From assembly GCA_025769875.1 (NCBI GenBank), contig JAGFNK010001140.1:1-14369 (forward strand): DNA of 14,369 bases, written 5' to 3'. Positions within the stretch are counted from its first letter, which is position 1. Every line of letters starts with the position of its first letter. The position numbers were made by a program, and so were the translations under genes. Of the stretch, positions 7,768 through 14,369 are shown piece by piece. The notes beneath the pieces were generated by a model that saw nothing but the letters and a program-made list of their open reading frames with translations, was not told the DNA's origin and ran no database searches. This DNA comes from Russula earlei. Its lineage: Eukaryota > Basidiomycota > Agaricomycetes > Russulales > Russulaceae.

Positions 7768-8279
7768 AGGGAAACTCTTAGGTCCGAGTGGATACGCTCG
7801 AACGGTGCGGAAGCACGAGTTTCAGAAGGGGGGTGCGCAGATGCAGGCATCTTGCCTTGCGCGCAGCCAGGACATACCGGCTGTTCCTGAGGGATTTTCA
7901 GGTCTTCAGGGAGACCCTTGGTATGTGTCTTAGCACGTGTTACGACATCCTTAGATGGGTGGCCAAGGCGTCGGTGTATGACATCATAATCTACCGCGTA
8001 GATAAGAGAATGCGCTTGCGCGCTTTCAATTGAGGCGTCTAACCAATATGTGGTTTGACCCGGGAATAAGGGGTAAGAGGACAGGATTATACGTCCGTCC
8101 TCTCGTAGGGAAATATGATTTCTATTCCCTAGTGCATGCATCCCTTGTTGTAAGAACTCCCCCATAGATAATATCCGAGTGTTAATTTTCAGAATATAGA
8201 GAACAGGGAGAAATGCGCGTGACAACCGTTTTAGAGTTGACAGTGTGCCGAAGCAACACAGCGCCTTTGCCTTCCACAT
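7764..8279 (-). pseudogene. pol: Protease tail and integrase zinc finger of copia A
   Basis: The second half of this frame holds the gag_pre-integrase HHCC finger: H-R-R-L-G-H-P-S, then VCPGCAQGKM, with the expected spacing. The start of the integrase core follows, with the first catalytic Asp in PFERIHSDL. A shift at about 7767-7772 ends the frame at once, and the core continues in the next entry. The first about 40 residues preceding the protease join are out-of-frame readings. Confidence 0.86.
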
Positions 8280-8529
8280 ATATAGTGTTATCGGCAGTTT
8301 TAACAGGGGATCTTTCGTGCGGCAAAGCCGGCGTATACTCTATAAAGTCTTTTATTTCGAAGGTGAAGTGTGCGGACGCGCCAGAGTCAAGGAGCCATAA
8401 GGATCCCATTTTACTCAAGTCGTGCTTTCCTCTACATCTCGAACAATTTTTGTTACATTCACTTTGAAGGGAAGTAGTCCCTTCGCTAATTTGTACATTG
8501 TATGATACAAGCGAACACTTATTAGACAT
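8182..8529 (-). pseudogene. pol: Aspartic protease of copia A
   Basis: The fragment of 115 codons carries a Cys/His-rich segment (CNKNCSRCRGKH, about residues 25-36) followed by GSLWLLDSGASAHFT (about 42-56). This is the copia-type protease motif with catalytic Asp in DSGA, and it would cleave the polyprotein inside the particle. The frame is lost near 8185-8220 and coding continues one frame over in the pre-integrase segment, overlapping by about 100 bases. Confidence 0.85.
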
Positions 8530-9290
8530 ATCTAGCCCGCTTTAGGGGCTGGGGAGATGCTAATAGGTTCTTTAGCGAGTGAAAGGAGAGAGGGAGGCGC
8601 ACGCACGCTTCGTTATCTTCAGGGGTCGCTGCCCCAATCAAGCGCTTCATCCGACTGGAGTCGGAGCACGCTCAGGGGTGGCAGCACCTTCTGGGATACC
8701 GTCATATATGTCGAATAAATCCGACGTGTTTGTTTGTGCGAAGTCGCCATCGTCCTGGTCCATAGGCTCAGGGACGGGCGACGGAAGTTTGACTGCACTT
8801 GATCGAGGCAGCGGATTGAGTCGAGATCCGCTGCTCGAGGGTCTTGACTGTCTGTATAGTGGGAGTTACCCCAAGATCGTCAGCAAGATCAAGCGCTTTG
8901 TTTAAGGCCTTGTAAGGGCCGTGAGTGCGTTTGCGAGGGTCAGTCGCAGTTGGGACGGTACGTTGTTGGATCCCCGAAGGACCCAGATGGGCGATAGTGG
9001 TAATGGTCGGGAGTGGAAGTGCGGCAACGTCCGCAATGTGGGAGTGTCCGGGACCATGGCTGTTATCGGCCTTCTCCTTCCCTTTCCTTTCCCTTTGCCG
9101 CCGCGCTTACCGCGCTGGCGCTTGTCCTTATCTTCATCGCGCTTGGGCTTATTGCCCTGCTGCTGATTGGAGAAGGAAGGGGTCACCATGCTTGCGCTTG
9201 ACAGCTGAGAGCTTCTGCGCGCTGTGCTTCTTGCTTGTTCCACGATTGATCTCAGTTTGATATTGAGAGACGATAGCCTCTCGGACAGTC
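8530..9290 (-). pseudogene. Nucleocapsid-like basic stretch and acidic linker between Gag and protease of copia A
   Basis: Pieces in several frames continue the polyprotein. First comes REAIVSQYQTEINRGTSKKH, then from about 9170 a very basic run of Lys, Arg and Gly (about 9155-9080) that may replace a zinc knuckle in RNA binding. A Pro/Thr-rich part with KALNKALDLADDLGVTP (about 8925-8870) follows, and an acidic part with DQDDGDFAQTNTSDLFDIYDG (about 8760-8700). At least three frame shifts break it. Assignment rests on position and continuity, not on a known domain. Confidence 0.6.
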
Positions 9291-9878
9291 CTTAGCATTA
9301 AGGTCGGCTATTTCATAGTTCTGAGCAAGAATGTGGACAAGCATTTCCCATTTCTGGGGAATGGCAGCAAGCATGATCAGCGCCTGCAGGGTGTCAGGGA
9401 TGTGAAGGGAGGAAGCGGTAAGACGCTGGAATGCAGCGTGTATCCGATCTATTTGTGGGCCAGGATGTTGGCTCGGGTTAATGCGGATGGAGATGGCTTC
9501 TTTGAAGTCCTTATAGATCGTGGTGGTCGTCGCCGTGCCATAAAGGGTGTCTAGGCGATTCCAGATTGTCTCAGCGTTATCCAAAGACGTAAGATCTTGT
9601 TGGATCGCGATGCTCGATCTAAGGACCATATGACCGACTGCCATATCATTCCCTTTGTTCCATTCTTTCAAAGCTGCAATAGCAGCATTCTGGGCAGCAA
9701 TCTCTTCAGCAAGAGGCGCCTGAGGAAGTCCAGGAAGGACTGGCAGTTCAAATGTGCCATTGCAATAACCCCACAGTCCAACGGACATGAGGTAGGCTTT
9801 CATAGCCTTTGACCAAATACCATAGTTTGCACCATCGAGGATGGGGACAACAGGGGCAGAGGGTTGAGACGACGACAT
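9252..9878 (-). pseudogene. gag: Gag of copia A (N-terminal part)
   Basis: The open frame of 208 codons starts at the ATG at 9878. It has the copia Gag signature: an opening LDGANYGIWSKAMKAYL-type block (residues 13-30), then WNRLDTLYG (about 106-114) and KDFKEAISIRI (about 123-133), as in UBN2/Retrotran_gag-type domains. It ends at residue 208 after a one-base shift near 9289; the next frame continues with an REAIVSQYQTEIN segment. The protein would form the particle core. No CCHC knuckle is seen in this part. Confidence 0.88.
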
Positions 9879-10036
9879 TGTAGCTGTTAGAAGAAGGGCT
9901 TAGAGGTCGTCAGTAAGAGTATTTGTATTCAAACAAGCCGACATAGTCTCCCCATAGGGTAGACTAGCTCGCCGCAGCATGCAGGCTTCAGGGATGCTTC
10001 GCCATCGTTGCAGCCGATGAAGGCGCATGGCTTGCA

Positions 10037-10048
10037 GGGCCCATAACC
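10037..10048 (-). other. Primer-binding site for initiator Met-tRNA (internal half-tRNA type)
   Basis: The minus strand reads GGTTATGGGCCC immediately after the LTR end. This is complementary to the anticodon stem-loop of eukaryotic initiator Met-tRNA (GGGCCCAUAACC), the primer mode known from Drosophila copia, where a 5' tRNA half primes. It anchors the LTR boundary at 10049. Gag starts 159 bases downstream. Confidence 0.82.
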
Positions 10049-10162
10049 TGTTGCGCAGCATAGAGCGCAGCTAACAGGCCAAGCAACCCACCTTAGAGGT
10101 TGTGCTAATGCTCAAGTGATATTGGGGTGTAGAGCGATGTGTATACTCGTCTACAAGTATGG

Positions 10163-10170
10163 TATTTATA
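10163..10170 (-). promoter_or_regulatory. TATA box of the copia A LTR
   Basis: TATAAATA on the minus strand, about 115 bases from the inner end of the LTR, a suitable place for the element promoter. Confidence 0.55.
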
Positions 10171-10265
10171 CCTCTATGACCCAGGGCTGTTCCTAAGTCC
10201 AAAAGAGGTGACTACAGGTGTCCACTATATCGCGCATTAAGTGACGCGTGATGTGGAAACGTTCT

Positions 10266-10288
10266 AGATGCAGCATAAGGCTGCATCT
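10266..10288 (-). repeat. 9-bp hairpin in U3 of copia A
   Basis: AGATGCAGC at 10266-10274 and GCTGCATCT at 10280-10288 are perfectly complementary with a 5-base loop. It lies upstream of the TATA box on the element strand; function unknown. Confidence 0.6.
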
Positions 10289-10387
10289 TGTGATAGATAG
10301 CGTACTATGCGTAACCCTATTGCCATAAGCGCATATACTAAAGTTCTGTCTAACACGTAACATCTATGAGCGGATCTTGAACCTTGT

Positions 10388-10867
10388 ATGAAGGTCTTCG
10401 CCTTCTTTGATCCGTTCGGGTTCCGTTTCAACAGTGCTATCTATACCGAGATATTTGATTGGACCAAAGATCCCAACACCCTTTCCGAATTCATCTGGAG
10501 GCTCAACTCTCTCACTTTTGCCCAGCGTGGATACGACACCACTGTCACCTCGGTCTCGAAGAACGATAAGGGGGTTGGTGATGCACAGTCCACGCTGGCA
10601 GTATACATGTGTTACGAACCAAGGCCAGGTCCTGGCCATAGATTGTCCTATTTCACTCAAGAGAGACCCCTCTCACTTTGCATTGCCAACTCCCTTCCAT
10701 TTTCTGGGCTATCCCTCCTGCGGTACAAGATATCGCTATTGCAAAGACACTATAACATGACCAGGCACCTGTTTCCTAATCGGGTAATCATTGCGTGGCA
10801 GCCACATGGCCACCCAGCCACCAAGGACCCGAAACAGCGGCACAAACTCTTAGAAACTGTTGCATAA
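10388..10867 (+). CDS. Orphan reading frame, unrecognised
   Basis: An ATG-started frame of 159 codons lies between the copia A 5' LTR and the LTR of element 2. Its first ~80 codons (MKVFAFFDPFGFRFN..., TKDPNTLSEFIWRLNSLTF) have a codon pattern (many C/T third positions) that looks like real coding sequence; the rest looks arbitrary. I recognise no domain, signal peptide or membrane segment. An overlapping minus-strand frame (10364-10660) is a rival reading. It may be a piece of host gene or an older element into which the neighbours inserted. Confidence 0.3.
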   Translation: MKVFAFFDPFGFRFNSAIYTEIFDWTKDPNTLSEFIWRLNSLTFAQRGYDTTVTSVSKNDKGVGDAQSTLAVYMCYEPRPGPGHRLSYFTQERPLSLCIANSLPFSGLSLLRYKISLLQRHYNMTRHLFPNRVIIAWQPHGHPATKDPKQRHKLLETVA

Positions 10868-10885
10868 ATCATCTGATGTCATCAA

Positions 10886-11012
10886 AGCTCCAGTGACATC
10901 ATGGCTGACTGAGCGACTCCACAGTGACCTCATAGGCTCACTAAGCGCTCCACAGTGACATCATAATGATGTCATCGCTCCACAATGATCAGTAATGCGC
11001 TCAGTAAGCCTC
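10886..11012 (+). repeat. Imperfect ~31-bp tandem repeats with CRE/bZIP-like sites in U3
   Basis: Four units each begin with a CTCCA(CA)GTGACATCAT-like block. TGACATCA or TGACCTCA occurs at 10894, 10925 and 10956, exactly 31 bases apart, with a degenerate fourth near 10986. Unit three also holds TGATGTCA at 10967, making 10956-10974 a perfect 19-base palindrome. The sites resemble bZIP (CRE/ATF-type) targets; an enhancer role is inferred. Confidence 0.72.
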
Positions 11013-11110
11013 AAACTCGACACAAGCAAGTTTATGCCTCTGCAATCCTATTGGATGGTACCAAAGAGTCTAGAATAGTCCCAGGTCTTTGTAATCGACC
11101 CTGTACACTG

Positions 11111-11117
11111 TATATAA
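11111..11117 (+). promoter_or_regulatory. TATA box of element 2
   Basis: TATATAA on the plus strand. The sequence complementary to the primer site begins at 11143, 32 bases after its first T, marking the likely RNA start. Confidence 0.7.
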
Positions 11118-11439
11118 GCCCCAATGAAGCATGGCAGTCGTCAGACTGTCCATTTGTGATACTCTCATCTTCCTGGGTACTCCCCTGCGACCGCTCAGTC
11201 TAAAGTCCTTCCTCGTCCTCAAGGTACTCTTCAACGACCGCCTTGTTTAAGGTCCCTCGCTGCACTGGCCACTACTCTTCGCCTCTGCCTCTTGCAACAC
11301 GTACCAGTCCCCATCTGGTATATTCTAGTCGTTTGGCTCGTCCTCCTGTTCAACGCCGTTTACGCTGCGTACCATCTGTTCCGACCCTTGCCCACCTGCT
11401 CCTGAGTCCTTAGTGATCAGCAGTACGTGTCTTGACATC

Positions 11440-11449
11440 TGGACAGTCT
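11440..11449 (+). other. Self-complementary primer-binding site of element 2
   Basis: TGGACAGTCT lies two bases after the LTR end and is the exact reverse complement of AGACTGTCCA at 11143-11152 in the LTR. Spacing to LTR end (2) and to TATA (32) matches the gypsy element at 4807-5127. A tRNA site beginning TGG is the alternative, since this site happens to start TGG; self-priming is favoured by the matched geometry. Confidence 0.66.
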
Positions 11450-11483
11450 CTCATCATCTCTGTATTGACCAGCCAATGCTCAA

Positions 11484-12600
11484 GTGTCCACTCCCAACTC
11501 CCCCACTTTGGTTAACACCTCCTTGCGCCTCCCTTCTCCTCTGCAACCTACCCCACGTACTGCTCTTCGCATCCTCACTGAAGACATCGACCCGGTCGAC
11601 ACATCCTCGCCCCTCAGCATCTTGTACTCCCCAACAGCTCCACCATCGTCTCCCAGCATTCCCCAGCCAATTCCTGACCAGTTTGTCCCCGTTGGCACTC
11701 CCCCTCCAGCACAGAACGCACAGCAGCAAGCAGACCATCCTCCCTTGCCTGAAGGCTTCCTCAACCGTCCTCCTTGCACAGCATTTCGATTCCACCCTCA
11801 CCAGTACTTTGTCCTTCCCACTACTAATCGATCCCGCGAGCAGTGGCGTCCCCTCCACGACCTCAACCACCAAGATTATCTAGGGCGCATCCCTACTTCA
11901 GACCAGTTGAGTCGTTGTGCCTTCACAGACACCTACACAACCGCCTTCCGTGCACGCATTGTCCACACTTTTGCTGTGGAGCCTTCCAGCACTGCCCTTG
12001 CTACCCAGTACAACTTAACCCCCCTTCGGTATCTGTTCCAATGTCGGGATATACGCCCCAGATGCTGACTTCCCCCTCGGACGCATTGCATACATCTTTA
12101 ACACTTCTTTGTTTAGGAAACTACTTACCTTGCCTGCTATTTACTGCCCTGCTTACGAGGGCTCGTTTTGCTTATCTATCGTACATGACTTCTTGGACGG
12201 ATGCCTCGCCTTTGCTTACGGTTACTTACACTTTGAAGAGAACAGTAACCGTGTGTCCCTACGTCATTACTCGACTTATACAGTCGACACCATATGATTC
12301 AACCCCCAGCTACTTCGTTTCTGCTTCACACCTCGTATTCCCTCTAACCCTCTCGAAATAATTGAGAGGTACCATCTCGAAACCATAGATCTTGCGCAGG
12401 GTTCTTGAAAAGTAAGAACCATCCTTGTAACGCTTCAATAAAAGATCAAATAAACCTTTTGCCTTAACTAAAGTGCCTCGAGAATACACCTTAGAAGAAG
12501 ACAAAGAAGAAGATGCTATCACTAGACACGTCTTAAGTCTAAATCACTATCAAACCTGGGCCCTCCACTGCATTTCCTGTTAACACCTTAACAAATCTAC
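11484..12600 (+). pseudogene. Gag-position protein of element 2, unrecognised and decayed
   Basis: The first frame (11484-12068, 194 codons) has a Pro/Ser/Thr-rich N-terminus then a more ordered part (AFRFHPHQYFVLP, RCAFTDTYTTAFRARIVHTFA). After a one-base shift near 12055 it continues with DADFPLGRIAYIFNTSLFRKLLTLP and HDFLDGCLAFAYGYLHFEE to a TGA at 12295, then in the same frame FNPQLLRFCFTPRIP and ERYHLETIDLAQ. Further shifts lead to a charged segment with REYTLEEDKEEDAITRH near 12480-12530. No ATG opens the frame: it starts at GTG 11484 after an upstream stop. The position suggests Gag, but I recognise no capsid or knuckle motif. The TGA at 12295 is again one C-to-T change from CGA. Confidence 0.55.
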
Positions 12601-12674
12601 ACGACGTACCAGTGTTGAAAATAGACGCAGTATGTGTGATTAGATAGCAGCAGATGATAAGATCGCAGGCAGAT

Positions 12675-12824
12675 CTATCAGACAATAGTTCAGTTTGGTT
12701 GACACAAAACTGATATAAATAATGTACCTATCAGACAATAGCTACAAGGCGTCGTTAGTACTGTGAGATAAGATGTCATGGTGTAAATACTCACTTCAGT
12801 TTGGTTGACACAAAACTGAAGTGA
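12675..12824 (-). repeat. Duplicated modules and 12-bp hairpin in the copia B LTR
   Basis: CTATCAGACAATAG occurs at 12675-12688 and 12728-12741. A 25-base block (TTCAGTTTGG...ACAAAACTGA) occurs identically at 12689-12713 and 12795-12819. Around the second copy, 12791-12802 and 12813-12824 are perfectly complementary arms with a 10-base loop. The pattern looks like a partial internal duplication within the LTR. Confidence 0.8.
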
Positions 12825-12845
12825 TCTACGTACTTTGTGGCGTTC

Positions 12846-12852
12846 TTAAATA
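12846..12852 (-). promoter_or_regulatory. Probable TATA box of the copia B LTR
   Basis: TATTTAA on the minus strand, 28 bases upstream of the hairpin at 12791-12824. Confidence 0.45.
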
Positions 12853-13092
12853 CCTGAGACTGCCACTAGATGCAGTACAGTTAACTACCATAACGGATCA
12901 CTAAGTAAGTCTGAGGATCAGTTGTAAGTAGCTACCGATTGTTCTAAATCACTCTATCAATGTAACTAACGCGTGCTGCAGCGTATGAGCTGAGCCGGTG
13001 ATGCCCGGTCCGGGTGATCCGACGCGTCAGCGCATCCGAGTTGTGATCACATCACAACACACCTGAGACTCTGGGCGGTGCAGATCTCAACA

Positions 13093-13100
13093 TCCCCCCC
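13093..13100 (-). other. Polypurine tract of copia B
   Basis: GGGGGGGA on the minus strand lies directly upstream of the LTR TG and 26 bases after the RNase H stop codon. It is the expected primer site for plus-strand DNA. Confidence 0.8.
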
Positions 13101-13126
13101 GTGATTAAGGCAGTCAGTAGATTAGA

Positions 13127-14369
13127 TCAATTAAGACCCAACCCATCGACGAAGGTCCAGAGCAGCGCGTGAGTATGCGGCTTGGTGAGACCATCTGCAA
13201 GCATCTCTCCTGTGGGAGTATGGATAAGTACGATCAGTCCGTCCTCAATGTATTGGCGGATGGCGTGATGCTTGATAGGGATATGCTTCGACCGTCTTCC
13301 GGTGACTGGGTTGAGCGCGAGGTCAACGGCGCCTTTGTTATCACCATGAAGCGGAATCGGATCGGAGATCTGATAGCCAATCTCGGAGAAGAAGCTCCGA
13401 TACCATGCGGCCTTGATTAGCTGCGTCGGCTAAGGCCATATATTCGGCTTGAGTGGTACTTTGGGCAACAGTCTTCTGTTTGCGTGAGGTCCAGGAGATC
13501 GCAGCGCTGGAAAGTAGGAAGACATAGCCCGAGGTGGAACAGTAGTCATCTGCATTGTCTCCGAGGCTAGAGTCGGAGTACCCGTGTAATCCGGTATCGC
13601 GTGCGCCATCATAATGCAACTTTAGATCTGAAGTGCTGTTAAGATAAGATAGTACGTATTTGGCAAGGCGTAGATGATGCAATGAGGGATTGGATGAGTA
13701 TTGGGCAAGTCGAGAGACTGCAAATGATATATCTGGTCGTGTCCCGCTCTGCACATAGAGAAGGCTGCCAATGATGCGTTGAAAATGCTTTATTTCATCA
13801 GGTGTTGCCTCCCCGGAGTGCTTGACCAAGTGGACATCTGCCCCGGAGGGCAGCGGAGTGCGGACCGGATTAGAATCCGCCATCCCGAAGCGATTGACGA
13901 TCTCCGAGATGTACCTAGATTGATCAATGTCTAGCCGCTAGCCGAGCGATCACGCGTGACACGAATCCCACAGATAGGAGTCAATCTCGCCTAGATCAGT
14001 CATTTCATAGCGCGTGGACAATGAATTCTTAATGTCTGCAATCAGTGGGATGTGAATCGCCTAAGATGGTGACATCATCGACATAGAGGATAATGATTAT
14101 GGTTCCCCCCACGTCTTGGCGATGATTAAACCCCAGCATCTGAGTGCATGCGCGTGAAGCCGAGCCCAGTGAGAACTCCATGAAACTGTAAGTTCCATGC
14201 GCGCGAGGCTTGTTTGAGGCCGTAGAGAGCCTTCTTTAACCGACAGACTTTTGTCTTTTTGGTCCGGAGTGATGAACCTTGTGGTTGCTCCATGTAGATC
14301 TCTTCCTCCCAGTGTGCCATAAGGAACGCCGACTTGACGTCCATTTGATGGATCTCCCAATCCTCTAGC
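13127..14369 (-). pseudogene. pol: Pol of copia B: reverse transcriptase and RNase H
   Basis: RT pieces: MDVKSAFLMAHWEEEIYMEQPQG and VCRLKKALYGLKQASRAWN (about 14344-14180), then LYVDD with an intact active site near 14080, LSTRYEMTDLGEIDSYL (about 14025-13975) and RYISEIVNRFGM (about 13915-13880). RNase H runs from 13883: GSLLYVQSGTRPDISFAVSRLAQYSS, GYSDSSLGDNADDYCSTSGYVF, SRKQKTVAQSTTQAEYMAL, and one frame over LHGDNKGAVDLA, SKHIPIKHHAIRQYI and GEMLADGLTKP, ending with TGA at 13127. Frame shifts near 14100, 14050, 13970, 13930 and 13415 break it, although catalytic residues look intact. The beginning of RT is off-window. Confidence 0.92.

Larger units (their letters stand above)
6557..10362 (-). 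mobile_element. Ty1/copia retrotransposon A, truncated after integrase
   Basis: In minus-strand order: LTR (10362-10049), initiator-tRNA primer site, Gag, a basic linker, protease, pre-integrase zinc finger and integrase core. Protease followed by integrase before any RT is the Ty1/copia (Pseudoviridae) order. RT and RNase H are absent: the coding sequence stops where the plus-strand LTR ends at 6556. Several frame shifts make it non-functional. Confidence 0.9.
10049..10362 (-). repeat. 5' LTR of copia A
   Basis: On the minus strand it begins TGTTACG at 10362 and ends CAACA at 10049, giving TGTT...AACA ends and a length of about 314 bases. The inner end abuts the tRNA primer site exactly. 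A second possible outer end (TGTTAGACAG) lies at 10355. It carries a TATAAATA box and a 9-bp hairpin in U3. Flanking bases 10363-10367 (TCTAT on the plus strand) would be one copy of the target duplication. Confidence 0.78.
10877..11437 (+). repeat. 5' LTR of element 2
   Basis: Proposed ends are TGTCA at 10877 and TGACA at 11437 (terminal inverted repeat, about 561 bases). The right end is supported by the primer site two bases on and by the shared GTCTTGACA end of the related LTR at 6556. The left end is less sure. It contains an array of ~31-bp repeats, a TATATAA box and a post-TATA hairpin. Confidence 0.68.
10877..12612 (+). mobile_element. LTR element 2, 5' part, interrupted by copia B
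   Basis: A plus-strand LTR is followed two bases later by a self-complementary primer site and, 47 bases from the LTR end, by a long decayed reading frame. The body stops at 12612 where the copia B LTR begins, so the rest (pol, 3' LTR), if present, lies beyond the copia insertion and outside the window. Class cannot be fixed without pol; self-priming suggests a Ty3/gypsy Tf1/sushi-like relative. Confidence 0.65.
12613..13092 (-). repeat. 3' LTR of copia B
   Basis: On the minus strand it starts TGTTGA at 13092 directly after the polypurine tract and ends TCAACA at 12613, a perfect 6-base terminal inverted repeat; length 480 bases. Internal features are a TATTTAA box, two copies of a 25-base repeat, two copies of a 14-base repeat and a 12-bp hairpin. 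Confidence 0.88.
12613..14369 (-). mobile_element. Ty1/copia retrotransposon B, 3' part
   Basis: In minus-strand order: RT, RNase H, a G-rich polypurine tract and a complete 3' LTR; the 5' part is beyond the right edge. It seems inserted into element 2. The base pentamer 12608-12612 (ACCAG on the plus strand) next to the LTR would be one copy of its target duplication. It cannot be the missing half of copia A in place, since it lies on the upstream side of that element. Confidence 0.9.

Noticed and set aside
8921..9260. Plus-strand frames with hydrophobic stretches over copia A, looking like membrane proteins
   Set aside because: They are the antisense of the Lys/Arg/Gly-rich stretch; the minus strand fits the copia polyprotein.
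12310..12522. Minus-strand 70-codon reading frame
   Set aside because: It lies antisense to the continuing element 2 protein, which reads well on the plus strand across the TGA at 12295.
6538..14369. Copia A and copia B as one element split by an insertion
   Set aside because: Both are on the minus strand, but B's RT-RNase H and 3' LTR lie upstream of A's own 5' LTR, so they are two separate copies; the LTRs also differ.
1..14369. A defence system, CRISPR array, tRNA or rRNA gene
   Set aside because: No regularly spaced repeats with spacers and no cloverleaf or rRNA-like sequence was noticed; the content is retrotransposon-derived.

Overview
The window looks like a transposon-rich, gene-poor stretch of a eukaryotic genome, most likely a basidiomycete fungus. 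That inference rests on the style of the Ty3/gypsy and Ty1/copia proteins and on the pile-up of decayed, nested LTR retrotransposons. I see no convincing host gene, no tRNA or rRNA gene and no CRISPR array. Almost every coding stretch is broken by in-frame TGA codons or single-base frame shifts, so most entries are pseudogenes of mobile elements.

Layout. (1) 1-5323, minus strand: a Ty3/gypsy element cut by the left edge. It has a 5' LTR (4821-5323), a short leader, gag (4744-3044), then protease, reverse transcriptase, RNase H and a frameshifted integrase running off the edge. (2) 5324-6163: no gene; short repeats, a patch resembling the copia A LTR, and palindrome-rich DNA. (3) About 6164-6556, plus strand: a solo or truncated LTR related to the one at 10877-11437. 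(4) 6557-10362, minus strand: Ty1/copia element A with 5' LTR, initiator-Met-tRNA primer site, Gag, protease and integrase. Its RT/RNase H is missing, and its coding frame ends inside the LTR at 6556. (5) 10363-10876: an orphan reading frame of unknown nature. (6) 10877-12612, plus strand: the 5' part of another LTR element (element 2), with an unrecognised, decayed protein in the Gag position. (7) 12613-14369, minus strand: the 3' part of a second copia element (B), with RT, RNase H, polypurine tract and complete 3' LTR, cut by the right edge.

The most interesting signal is in how two elements start reverse transcription. In the gypsy element and in element 2, whose sequences differ, bases just downstream of the 5' LTR are perfectly complementary (12 and 10 bases) to LTR bases lying 32-33 bases after the TATA box, where the RNA should begin. 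In both cases the complement starts two bases after the LTR ends. This is the layout of self-priming Tf1/sushi-type retrotransposons. In both LTRs the predicted RNA start is also the right arm of an inverted repeat whose left arm, in U3, resembles the primer-binding site. By contrast, copia A has a recognisable half-tRNA-iMet primer site.

Decay pattern: the gypsy gag and pol frames carry four in-frame TGA codons and an altered RT active site (YMDN), all explained by C-to-T changes at CpG. This suggests deamination of methylated cytosines, whereas the integrase end is broken by many one-base shifts.
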